Shown here one piece after another: positions 27,572 to 35,435 of a DNA stretch of 53,724 bases (position 1 is its first letter; every line of letters begins with the position of its first letter). The position numbers and the translations under genes were made by a program. The stretch is from assembly GCA_030158675.1 (NCBI GenBank), contig JAOASL010000044.1:58926-112649 (forward strand), read 5' to 3'. Source of the DNA: Burkholderiaceae bacterium (GTDB lineage Bacteria; Pseudomonadota; Gammaproteobacteria; Burkholderiales; Burkholderiaceae_D). The notes under the pieces were generated by a model. It did no database searches. It had not been told where the DNA came from and saw nothing but the letters and a program-made list of their open reading frames with translations.

Positions 27572-28447
27572 TCAGGCAGGCACCTGCTCCAGCAATCTGG
27601 AAAACGCCAGTTCAGCGGGCATGTCGCTGGTGTCGAAGGTCTTGTCCGCCTTCGAATAGAATTGCGCGCGGCTCTCGAGGATGCGTTTCAGGTCTTCCAT
27701 CGCCTCGCGGTTGCCTGACATCGGACGGCGGTCACCCTGCGCCAGCACACGGCTCATGTGCTCTTCCGGCGACGCTTTCAGCCACACGGTGTAGCAATGC
27801 GTAAGCAGCAAATTGAAGGTCGCCGGTTCGGACACGATACCGCCCGGGGTCGCAATCACCCCACGCGCATGCGAACGAATCACCTCCTCCAGCGCGCGCT
27901 GTTCATAGCGGCGGTAGGCCGTTTGCCCGTACAGCGAATGAATCTCGTCAATGCCGCAGCCGGCCAGTATTTCGATTTGCGCCGACAGCTCAATAAAGGG
28001 CACGCCGATATGCGCGGCCAGCTTGCGGCCCAGGCTCGACTTGCCGGCACCGCGCAAGCCGATCAGTGCGATCCGCTGACGGCGCGTCGCCTCACTGGTC
28101 GGCTTGCCAAACAACTCGGCCAGCGCGGCACGGGCGCGCGCCAGCTCATCGTCATCCCGGCCGCGCAGGATCTCGCGAATCATCAGCCAGTCCGGCGATG
28201 AGGCGGTCTCGTCGCCGGTCATCTCGGCAAGCGAGCAGTTCAGCACCGTGCACAACTGGCGCAGAAACTGGATCGACGCATTGCCAACGCCGGTCTCGAC
28301 GTTGGCCACATGCCGCTCGGAGACATCGGCCAGGTTCGCCAAAGCCTTGCGCGTCAGCCCGCGTCGCGCGCGCAATAGCCGCACGCGCTCGCCGAGCGCG
28401 GCTAGAAAGGGGTCTTTTTCAGATATAGCCAGTTCTGGGTTGGACAT
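27572..28447 (-). CDS. boxR: Benzoyl-CoA-responsive regulator BoxR
   Basis: About 291 residues from the ATG at 28447 (MSNPELAISEKDPF); an in-frame ATG at 28492 could add 15 residues. The N-terminal Xre-type helix-turn-helix (LGERVRLLRARRGLTRKALANLADVSERHVANVETG) is joined by a linker to a shikimate-kinase-like domain with Walker A GLRGAGKSS. This is the BzdR/BoxR architecture, in which the kinase-like domain binds benzoyl-CoA and relieves repression. It lies between the boxCBA operon and the divergent DUF4863-boxD-ligase genes, with matching operators on both sides. Confidence 0.93.
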   Translation of the reverse strand: MSNPELAISEKDPFLAALGERVRLLRARRGLTRKALANLADVSERHVANVETGVGNASIQFLRQLCTVLNCSLAEMTGDETASSPDWLMIREILRGRDDDELARARAALAELFGKPTSEATRRQRIALIGLRGAGKSSLGRKLAAHIGVPFIELSAQIEILAGCGIDEIHSLYGQTAYRRYEQRALEEVIRSHARGVIATPGGIVSEPATFNLLLTHCYTVWLKASPEEHMSRVLAQGDRRPMSGNREAMEDLKRILESRAQFYSKADKTFDTSDMPAELAFSRLLEQVPA

Positions 28448-28477
28448 GGAATCGCTCAGGTCGCCCGCCTTGACGCA

Positions 28478-28491
28478 GGCAAGATATTGCA
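28478..28491 (-). promoter_or_regulatory. Third BoxR-type operator, boxR/DUF4863 intergenic region
   Basis: Read leftward, TGCAATATCTTGCC repeats the TGCAATATNNTGC core found twice at the boxC promoter. It abuts the -35 box of the rightward promoter. A further TGCA lies at 28510-28513, next to the -10 box. Confidence 0.6.
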
Positions 28492-28520
28492 TTTACACTC
28501 GAACTCGCATGCATTATAGA
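28492..28520 (+). promoter_or_regulatory. Promoter of the DUF4863-boxD-ligase genes, overlapping a boxR -10 box
   Basis: TTTACA (28492-28497) and TATAGA (28515-28520) are 17 bp apart. On the opposite strand, TATAAT (28518-28513) overlaps the same -10 region and could serve boxR with a weak TTGGTG -35 at 28542-28537. The two divergent promoters therefore seem to overlap and share one operator. Confidence 0.65.
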
Positions 28521-28575
28521 TTCACACTCTAAAAAACACCAAAGCGCCACAACAACGCTCCCGGGGGAGACCCAT

Positions 28576-29046
28576 TTGGAAGTCCAAGAATTTCAGACCC
28601 TGATAGCCGGCCTGACCCGCGAGATCGCTGGCCGTCCGCTTGATGCCAGCCTGGCAGCGCATCTGAACAGCCAGCATGGACCAGGCAGCGACAGCTACCG
28701 CAAGATCTTCGATGCCTGCCGCGCCGCCATTGATGCTGGCTGGATGTGCAAGCACGAGGGTGGCGGCATACGCTATGGCCGCGTGATCAAGCCGACACCG
28801 GCGCTCCATGGCTTCTCAATTGATGTGGTCGACATGGAGGACATCGTCGGTCCGCATCATGTGCATCCGAACGGCGAGATCGACATGATCATGCCGCTGA
28901 CCGAAGGCGCGCTGTTCGATGGCCACCCCGCCGGCTGGTGCGTGTATGAACCGGGCAGCGGGCACAAGCCGACCGTATCGGCCGGCCGCGCACTGGTGCT
29001 GTATCTTTTGCCGCAGGGCGCAATCGAATTTACCAAGGCAGCCTGA
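28576..29046 (+). CDS. DUF4863-family protein of the box cluster
   Basis: 156 residues from a TTG start at 28576 supported by GGGGGAGA five bases upstream; no ATG is available nearby. The sequence has a small cupin-like look, with a His-rich stretch (VGPHHVHPNGEIDMIMPL), Gly turns and a C-terminal strand (SAGRALVLYLLPQGAIEF). DUF4863 proteins recur in benzoate/box clusters, and a related protein has been linked to hydroxylaminobenzoate breakdown, but I cannot assign a reaction. It is the first gene of the rightward operon with boxD and the benzoate-CoA ligase. Confidence 0.8.
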   Translation: MEVQEFQTLIAGLTREIAGRPLDASLAAHLNSQHGPGSDSYRKIFDACRAAIDAGWMCKHEGGGIRYGRVIKPTPALHGFSIDVVDMEDIVGPHHVHPNGEIDMIMPLTEGALFDGHPAGWCVYEPGSGHKPTVSAGRALVLYLLPQGAIEFTKAA

Positions 29047-29095
29047 GCGCGACCGTGCCAGCTTCGCCTGCTTCTCTTACCTAAACCGGATATCG

Positions 29096-30664
29096 ATGAC
29101 CACTTTCCTGAACAATTACCTCGGCGGCCAGTGGCAGCCTGTCGCGCGCGCAGCGCACACACTGACTGATCCCGTTACCGGCGCCGAACTGGCGACCACC
29201 GGCGGCCATATCGACGGCCTGGCCGAAGGCTTTGCGTTTGCGCGCAGCGAAGGCGCCAGGGCGCTGCAGGCCATGAGCTACGGCCAGCGTGCCGCAATGC
29301 TGTCCGACGCGGTCAAGCTGATGCAGTCGAAGCGCGACGACTATTACGCGATCTCTCTGGCAAACTCAGGAACCACCAAGGCAGACTCCGGCATCGACGT
29401 CGATGGTGGCTTGTTCACCCTCGGCTTCTACGCAAAACTGGGCGCGGCGCTCGGCGACGCCAAATCGCTGACCGATGGCGCCGCCGCGGTAATGTCGAAA
29501 GACCAGCTGTTCCAGTCTCAGCATCTGATGGTGCCGATCAGGGGACTCGCGCTGTTCATCAACGCCTTCAATTTCCCCAGCTGGGGTCTGTGGGAAAAAG
29601 CCGCACCCGCGCTGCTGTCGGGCGTGCCGGTGGTGATCAAGCCGGCCACCGTCACTGCGTGGCTCACGCACCAGATGGTGAAGGACGTGGTCGACGCCGG
29701 CATCCTGCCGCCGGGCGCACTGTCCATCGTGTGCGGCAGCTCGGCCGGCCTGCTCGATGCGCTCACTCCCTTCGACGTGCTGTCGTTCACCGGTTCGGCC
29801 GACACTGCCGCGATAATCCGCGGCCACCGCGCAGTCGCACACGACTCGGTTCGGGTAAACATCGAGGCTGACAGCCTGAACGTCTCCATTCTCGGCGAGG
29901 ACGCGGCGCCCGGTACGCCCGCCTTCGACCTGTATGTCGACAATCTCGCCCGCGATATCACGATCAAGAGCGGCCAGCGCTGCACTGCCCCGCGCCGCGC
30001 GCTGGTACCGAAAGGTTACATGCACGCGGTCGGCGAAGCGGTCGCCGGCAAGCTTGCCGCGGTCCGTGTCGGCAATCCGCGCAACCCTGACACGGCGATG
30101 GGCGCGCTGGTCAGTCGCGCGCAGTACGACAGCGTGCAGGAAGGGCTCGCGCTCCTGAAAAGCGAAGCCAGCGTGCTGTTCGACGGCAGCGCGCAACCGC
30201 TGGTGGATGCCGATGCGAACTCGGCCTGCGTCGGACCTACGTTGCTGGCAATTCGCGACGCCGATGCGGCAACGAAGGTGCACGCGCATGAAGTGTTCGG
30301 CCCGGTCTCGTCGCTGATTGGCTACCGCGACACGGCCCATGCGATCGATCTAGCGCATCGCGGCCTCGGCTCGCTGGTCGCTTCGGTGTACAGCGCCGAC
30401 AACGCGCTGCTGGCGCACTTCGCGCATGAACTGGCCGCGTCCCACGGACGCGTGCATCTGGTCAGCCCCGAAGTCGGCAAGACCCAGACCGGTCACGGCA
30501 ACGTGATGCCGGCGTCGATACACGGCGGCCCCGGCCGCGCCGGCGGCGGCGAAGAACTCGGCGGCCTGCGGGCGCTGGGCTTCTATCACCGCAGGAGCGC
30601 GGTGCAGGGACCGTCCGCAGCGCTGGAACAGATGAAACAAGGGACGGCGGCCTTCGGCTACTGA
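29096..30664 (+). CDS. boxD: 3,4-dehydroadipyl-CoA semialdehyde dehydrogenase BoxD
   Basis: 522 residues from the ATG at 29096 (MTTFLNNYLGGQWQP). It is an NADP-dependent aldehyde dehydrogenase that oxidises the BoxC product to 3,4-dehydroadipyl-CoA. Catalytic Cys296 lies in GQRCTAPRR and the general-base Glu257 in VNIEADSLN. 'GSADTAAI' and 'FGPVSSLIGY' are further ALDH landmarks. The sequence resembles the dehydrogenase half of PaaZ, as BoxD does. It sits 49 bp after the DUF4863 gene and before the ligase. Confidence 0.93.
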   Translation: MTTFLNNYLGGQWQPVARAAHTLTDPVTGAELATTGGHIDGLAEGFAFARSEGARALQAMSYGQRAAMLSDAVKLMQSKRDDYYAISLANSGTTKADSGIDVDGGLFTLGFYAKLGAALGDAKSLTDGAAAVMSKDQLFQSQHLMVPIRGLALFINAFNFPSWGLWEKAAPALLSGVPVVIKPATVTAWLTHQMVKDVVDAGILPPGALSIVCGSSAGLLDALTPFDVLSFTGSADTAAIIRGHRAVAHDSVRVNIEADSLNVSILGEDAAPGTPAFDLYVDNLARDITIKSGQRCTAPRRALVPKGYMHAVGEAVAGKLAAVRVGNPRNPDTAMGALVSRAQYDSVQEGLALLKSEASVLFDGSAQPLVDADANSACVGPTLLAIRDADAATKVHAHEVFGPVSSLIGYRDTAHAIDLAHRGLGSLVASVYSADNALLAHFAHELAASHGRVHLVSPEVGKTQTGHGNVMPASIHGGPGRAGGGEELGGLRALGFYHRRSAVQGPSAALEQMKQGTAAFGY

Positions 30665-30733
30665 ACCGGGCAACAACGATCAACCGGCGGCCAACCATAA
30701 AACCACTACAGGCCGCCGCAGGAGGAGACGACA

Positions 30734-32290
30734 ATGCAACACCATGGCAAAGCGCCGCCTGAGCGCTTTAACTTCGCTCGCCATCTGCTGGCCCTTAACA
30801 GTACCAGGGCTGAAAAAACAGCCTATCGCGACGATCGCGGTGAACTGAGCTATGGCAAGCTGGATGCGCTGGTGCGCCGCTTCGCTGCCGGTCTGCTCGC
30901 ACTGGGTGTGCAACCGGAACAGCGGGTACTGCTGGTGATGCTCGACACCACCGATCTGCCGGTCGCCTTCCTCGGCGCACTCTATGCCGGTGTGGTGCCG
31001 GTGCCAGTGAATACCCTGCTGCCCTCCGAAAATTATGCCTACATGCTCGCGCATTGCGATGCCAGGCTGATCGTCGTCTCCGACCTGCTGCTGCCAACCG
31101 TGCAACAGGCGCTAAAAATTTCCGGGCGCGATGTGGCGCTCGCGATTTCGGGCATGCCTGACGATGCGGCCGGCATGCCCTTCGAGCGCCTGCTTGATCA
31201 TGCACCGCTGCCGGAAGCGGCCGATACCCAAGCCGATCAGTTCGCGTTCTGGCTGTATTCAAGCGGCTCGACTGGCCAGCCGAAAGGTACGGTGCATTCG
31301 CACGCCAACCTGTACTGGACCGCCGAGCTGTACGGCAAGCCCATCCTCGGCCTGCAAGAAGACGATGTGGTGTTCTCGGCTGCGAAGCTGTTCTTCGCCT
31401 ATGGCCTGGGCAACGCGCTGACCTTTCCACTGTCGGTCGGCGCCACCGTGCTCCTGATGGCCGAGCGTCCCACGCCGGCGACCGTATTCGAACGGCTGAC
31501 CCGGTACCAGCCAACCGTGTTTTACGGCGTGCCCACCTTGTATGTCGCCATGCTCGCATCCGATGCCCTGCCGCCGCGCGCGCAAGTGCGTCTGCGAGTC
31601 TGCACCTCCGCCGGCGAAGCCTTGCCACGCGAGGTCGGTGAAAAATTCAGCGCCCACTTCGGCTGCGACATCCTCGACGGACTCGGATCGACCGAGATGT
31701 TGCACATTTTCCTGTCCAACCGCAGCGGCAAGGTGCGCTACGGCACCACTGGCACGCCAGTGCCCGGCTACGAAGTCGAACTGCGCGACGAACTGGGTCG
31801 CCCGGTGCCGGAGGGTGAAGTCGGCGACCTGTATATCAAGGGTCCGAGCGCCGCGCATCTGTACTGGACAAACCGTGAAAAAAGCATCGCCACCTTTCAG
31901 GGTGAATGGGTGAAGAGCGGCGACAAGTACGCGATCGACTGGGACGGGTATTTCACCTATGCCGGTCGCAGCGACGACATGCTGAAGGTGAGCGGCCAGT
32001 ATGTGTCGCCGATCGAGGTCGAGTCTGCGCTGATCGGGCACGAAGCCGTGCTGGAATGCGCAGTGGTCGGCAAATCCGATGCGCAGGGGCTGACGAAGAC
32101 TATCGCCTACGTGGTGCTGCGCAACGCTGCCAGCGGCAACGCTGCAATGGAGAGCGAGCTGAAGACCTTTGTCAAGACACGGCTGGCACCGCACAAATAT
32201 CCGCGCGAGATACGCTTCATCGACGACCTGCCGAAAACCGCCACCGGCAAGATCCAGCGCTTCAAACTGCGCGAAGGAACCGAGCACTGA
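30734..32290 (+). CDS. Benzoate--CoA ligase
   Basis: 518 residues, with AGGAGGAGA before the ATG. It activates benzoate to benzoyl-CoA with ATP and CoA, the entry step for the box pathway. ANL motifs are YSSGSTGQPKGTVH near residue 174, 'CTSAGEALPREVGEKF' near 290, 'DGLGSTEMLHIFLSNR', the hinge GRSDDMLKVSGQYV near 415 and the catalytic Lys in LPKTATGKIQRFKLR near the C-terminus. These match benzoate-CoA ligases (BclA/BadA type). 4-Hydroxybenzoate or 2-aminobenzoate ligase is the alternative, but context favours benzoate. Confidence 0.92.
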   Translation: MQHHGKAPPERFNFARHLLALNSTRAEKTAYRDDRGELSYGKLDALVRRFAAGLLALGVQPEQRVLLVMLDTTDLPVAFLGALYAGVVPVPVNTLLPSENYAYMLAHCDARLIVVSDLLLPTVQQALKISGRDVALAISGMPDDAAGMPFERLLDHAPLPEAADTQADQFAFWLYSSGSTGQPKGTVHSHANLYWTAELYGKPILGLQEDDVVFSAAKLFFAYGLGNALTFPLSVGATVLLMAERPTPATVFERLTRYQPTVFYGVPTLYVAMLASDALPPRAQVRLRVCTSAGEALPREVGEKFSAHFGCDILDGLGSTEMLHIFLSNRSGKVRYGTTGTPVPGYEVELRDELGRPVPEGEVGDLYIKGPSAAHLYWTNREKSIATFQGEWVKSGDKYAIDWDGYFTYAGRSDDMLKVSGQYVSPIEVESALIGHEAVLECAVVGKSDAQGLTKTIAYVVLRNAASGNAAMESELKTFVKTRLAPHKYPREIRFIDDLPKTATGKIQRFKLREGTEH

Positions 32291-32296
32291 CACCGC

Positions 32297-33082
32297 ATGC
32301 ACACCGACCGCATTGAACTCGACCTGGCAGAGCACCGAATACATCTGGAATACCGCTGGGCCGGCAACCACGATCCGCAGACGCCGGTGATGGTCTTCCT
32401 GCACGAGGGTCTGGGTTCGGTCGCCCTATGGAAGGACTATCCGGACCGCTTGTGCGAACGGCTGGGCATGCGCGGCCTGGTGTATTCGCGACCGGGCTAT
32501 GGCCGCTCAATGCCACGTTCACAGGACGAACCCTGGGCACCGGACTTCATGCACCGGCAGGCGCGCGACGTACTGCCCGCGCTGCTGCATGCACTGGACA
32601 TCAAACGCCCATGGCTGTTCGGACACAGCGACGGCGGCTCGATCGCATTGCTGTACGCGGCGATATTTCCGCAATCGGTGGCCGGTGTGATCGCCGTCGC
32701 GCCGCATATCTTCGTCGAGGACATCAGCATCGCCAGCATCACGCTGGCTCGCACCGCTTACCTGCAACAAGGCCTGCGGGAGCGACTGGCGCGTTACCAC
32801 GACGATGTAGATTCCGCATTCTTCGGCTGGAACGGCATCTGGCTGTCGCCCGCTTTCCGTGACTGGAACATCGAGAAAGAAGTGGCGACCATTCGCTGCC
32901 CGCTGCTCGCGGTGCAGGGCGAGGATGATGAGTACGGCACCCTGCGCCAGGTCACTGGCATCCGCGATTTGCTACCTGACGCGACAGTGGTCGCCATTCC
33001 CGCCTGCGGGCACTCACCGCATCGCGACCAGCCCGACGCATTGAGCGACGCCGTCGAAGCCTTCGTCGCGCGCAAACGCTGA
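32297..33082 (+). CDS. Alpha/beta hydrolase of the box cluster
   Basis: 261 residues, starting seven bases after the ligase stop codon and so probably translated from the same mRNA. The alpha/beta hydrolase core is clear: the oxyanion region FLHEGLGSVALWKDYP, the nucleophile elbow GHSDGGS, the acid in AVQGEDDEYG and the His in PACGHSPHRDQP. No signal peptide is visible. Hydrolases of this type recur in box clusters and may hydrolyse CoA thioesters or an intermediate lactone, but the substrate is not known. Confidence 0.85.
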   Translation: MHTDRIELDLAEHRIHLEYRWAGNHDPQTPVMVFLHEGLGSVALWKDYPDRLCERLGMRGLVYSRPGYGRSMPRSQDEPWAPDFMHRQARDVLPALLHALDIKRPWLFGHSDGGSIALLYAAIFPQSVAGVIAVAPHIFVEDISIASITLARTAYLQQGLRERLARYHDDVDSAFFGWNGIWLSPAFRDWNIEKEVATIRCPLLAVQGEDDEYGTLRQVTGIRDLLPDATVVAIPACGHSPHRDQPDALSDAVEAFVARKR

Positions 33083-33148
33083 CGTGCGAAACACTGATCG
33101 GCGTCTTGTATCTCGTACAATGACGCAACGACGACTTCTCGCCCACGC

Positions 33149-33607
33149 ATGAATCCGCACTTCCTGAACAAGCGCCTGTCGCACCAGCTCGGCTTTGCCG
33201 GTCTGCTGCCTTTTCTGCTGATGATGACGGGCGCATGGTTCGCCGATCCGTCCTGGATCGACGATTTCGTAAAAGGGCAACTCGCGTATGCGATCGTGAT
33301 CCTGTCGTTCCTGGGCGGGGTGCACTGGGGAGCAGCCATGCTGAGCAGCACGCTGTCTGCGACCGACACGCGCAAGGCGCTGAGCTGGGGCGTGACGCCT
33401 TCGCTAATCGCGTCGAGTGCGACCCTGTTCGGCGGTTTCGGATTTGCTGTACTGATGGCCGGCTTCATCGCGGCGCTGCAGGTGGACAAGCAGCTCTACC
33501 CGCAATACGGCATGCCGGAATGGTTCATTTCGCTTCGCAAGAAGCTGACGCTGGTGGTCGTGCTATCACTGCTGCTGACAGTGGCCGGTGCGAACCTGCG
33601 CGGCTGA
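33149..33607 (+). CDS. DUF3429 integral membrane protein
   Basis: 152 residues with four or five predicted membrane segments (LGFAGLLPFLLMMTGAWF, AYAIVILSFLGGVHWGAAM, LIASSATLFGGFGFAVLMAGFIAA, LTLVVVLSLLLTVAGA). 'FLGGVHWG' is a signature of the DUF3429 family, which has no assigned function. It follows the hydrolase by 66 bp and may or may not belong to the box operon. Confidence 0.85.
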   Translation: MNPHFLNKRLSHQLGFAGLLPFLLMMTGAWFADPSWIDDFVKGQLAYAIVILSFLGGVHWGAAMLSSTLSATDTRKALSWGVTPSLIASSATLFGGFGFAVLMAGFIAALQVDKQLYPQYGMPEWFISLRKKLTLVVVLSLLLTVAGANLRG

Positions 33608-33647
33608 CGCCGGCCGTAACGTTCGCATCCAAGCCTGCGACGCCGAA

Positions 33648-33953
33648 TTATTCGACGTCGTCTTCAGCATTCTTCGGCTTGCCATCCACATCGCTGATGC
33701 GCATACGACGACGACGATCCCCCATCAGCTCGCGCAATTCGCGAATGCTCATGTCGGTCACTTCATGCATGCGAATCAGCAGCGATGCGCCGACCGGCAA
33801 AGTGCGATGCCGGATCTTGCTGATCACGGGCGGCCGAACTTCCAACGCACGCGATAGTGCGGCATCGTTTTTCAGTCCAAGCTTCTGGATTAACACATCC
33901 AGCAAGCGGTTCGGGTCATAGCCCTCTTGTGATACCAAAGGATGTTTATCCAT
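33648..33953 (-). CDS. Small helix-turn-helix protein
   Basis: 101 residues. GGGGGGAGAAAGAG directly before the ATG is a strong ribosome-binding site. The middle (LIQKLGLKNDAALSRALEVRPPVISKIRHRTLPVGASLLIRMHEVTDMSIRELREL) has the spacing of a Cro/CI-type DNA-binding domain, with an atypical recognition helix. The C-terminus is Arg-rich, then acidic. The partner DNA is unknown. It converges with the DUF3429 gene and follows the AT-rich gap. Confidence 0.7.
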   Translation of the reverse strand: MDKHPLVSQEGYDPNRLLDVLIQKLGLKNDAALSRALEVRPPVISKIRHRTLPVGASLLIRMHEVTDMSIRELRELMGDRRRRMRISDVDGKPKNAEDDVE

Positions 33954-34292
33954 CTCTTTCTCCCCCCAGCCAATGTCGATCAGCAGATAACGATCTTAAT
34001 AAAATAACCATTTCTACGACGCAATTTCACTATCGCTAAGTTATATGTCATCGCAGCAACATTTTCAAGCATCTTGTCAGCAAATTGTCAGAATCTCGGT
34101 AGGAATAAGCCTGATTAAATTGCAAAAATAAAAACTTTCCCCGAATTTTAAGAGAATTTTTTATTTGAAAACAACGCCTTAGGATTTATTCCAACTGACA
34201 AAAAAATTTTGTAAATAAAAACAAATATCTTCAGACCATCGCTGGAAAGCCTGAAATTGCTCTCAATTCTCAGGCAATAGCAATACGCTTGA
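33954..34292. other. AT-rich 339-bp gap
   Basis: The stretch contrasts sharply with the surrounding GC-rich sequence, with long A/T runs between about 34120 and 34235 and no open frame of note. It is upstream of the small helix-turn-helix gene and downstream of dctP. It may hold the promoter of the former and be bound by a nucleoid protein; I could not identify a clear -35/-10 pair or a terminator for dctP. Confidence 0.55.
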
Positions 34293-35309
34293 TTACCGGC
34301 AGGCTTCTTTCGCCTCACCCAGCAAGCGTTTGCCGTCGAAGCCCTTGGCCACCATGTCTTTCACCCATTCTTCCTCGATCCGAATCGACAATGCCTGCCA
34401 GCGTCTGAACTCGGTGTCGGGCAACGTGTAAAAAGTATTCTTGCGCAGCTCCGCCGCCCTGCGCCCCGGCGCCGCATCTTCAGCGAATACCTTGCCCACC
34501 CAGGCCGAAGCAAGCGGTCCGCTGTTGGCGTCGATCACCTTCTTCAGATCCGCAGGCAAGCTGTCATAACGCGACGGATTCATGGCCAAAATGAAAACCG
34601 TGTTCAGCATCTGCGGCGCGCCCGCCGGTAACTCGGTATGAAACTTCGTGACCTCCTCGAACTTCAGCGTCGGCATCACTTCCCATGGAATCAGCGCACC
34701 GTCGATCACGCCCTTCGACAGCGCCTCGGCGGCCTGCGGCAATGGCATCGGCACCGGAGTCGCGCCCATCAGCGACACCATCTTCGTGCCCTGGCGCGTT
34801 GGCGCGCGTATCTTCAATCCGCGAAAATCCTCAAGCTGCCTGACCTGCCGCCGGGATGTGTGTAGCTGCGAACCATCATGCAAATGGAACAGCAGCGGTC
34901 GCACTCCCTTGTATTCCGCAGTCGCGTTCTTCGTAGCGTAGTACCAGAGCCCGCGGCTGGCGCGCTCGGAATCGTTCACCATGAAAGGCAGTTCGAACGC
35001 TTCGGATACCGGGAAGCGCCCGGCCTGATAACCAGGCACGGTCCAGATAATGTCGGCCACGCCATCCTTTGCCTGGTCGAACAATTGCTGCGGCGTGCCA
35101 CCGAGCTGCATCGACGGGTAGATCTGGCATTTCAACCGGCCTGCCGATTCCTTCGCAACCTTGTCGCACCAAGGCACGATGAATTTCGCATGCGCGGTCG
35201 ACCCGGGCGGGAGGAAGTGGTGCACCTTCAGTGTCACGGTCTGTGCGCCCGCGCCGCCAGCGACCAGCAAGGCGGCCAGCACGAGTTGCCGGGTCATTCG
35301 GATTGCCAT
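34293..35309 (-). CDS. dctP: TRAP transporter substrate-binding protein DctP family
   Basis: 338 residues with an N-terminal signal peptide (MTRQLVLAALLVAGGAGAQ) and a mature DctP domain. 'FLPPGSTAHAKFIVPWCDKV', 'FRGLKIRAPTRQGTKMVSLMGATPVPMPLPQ' (with the Arg that contacts carboxylate ligands) and 'GVIDGALIPWEVM' are typical. GGAGGAGA precedes the ATG. It binds an organic acid in the periplasm and delivers it to DctQM encoded upstream. Proximity to the box genes raises the possibility of an aromatic acid ligand, but this is an inference. Confidence 0.92.
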   Translation of the reverse strand: MAIRMTRQLVLAALLVAGGAGAQTVTLKVHHFLPPGSTAHAKFIVPWCDKVAKESAGRLKCQIYPSMQLGGTPQQLFDQAKDGVADIIWTVPGYQAGRFPVSEAFELPFMVNDSERASRGLWYYATKNATAEYKGVRPLLFHLHDGSQLHTSRRQVRQLEDFRGLKIRAPTRQGTKMVSLMGATPVPMPLPQAAEALSKGVIDGALIPWEVMPTLKFEEVTKFHTELPAGAPQMLNTVFILAMNPSRYDSLPADLKKVIDANSGPLASAWVGKVFAEDAAPGRRAAELRKNTFYTLPDTEFRRWQALSIRIEEEWVKDMVAKGFDGKRLLGEAKEACR

Positions 35310-35435
35310 GTTGTCTCCTCCACAGGAAAAATCATTTACAGTTCAAAACAGAATCACATCGCTTTCGGTACGGCGTCAATGCCAGCGGATAAGGCAAGGT
35401 GCGCGCAACGAAACCAGCAAGGTTTTGCCGAGGCA

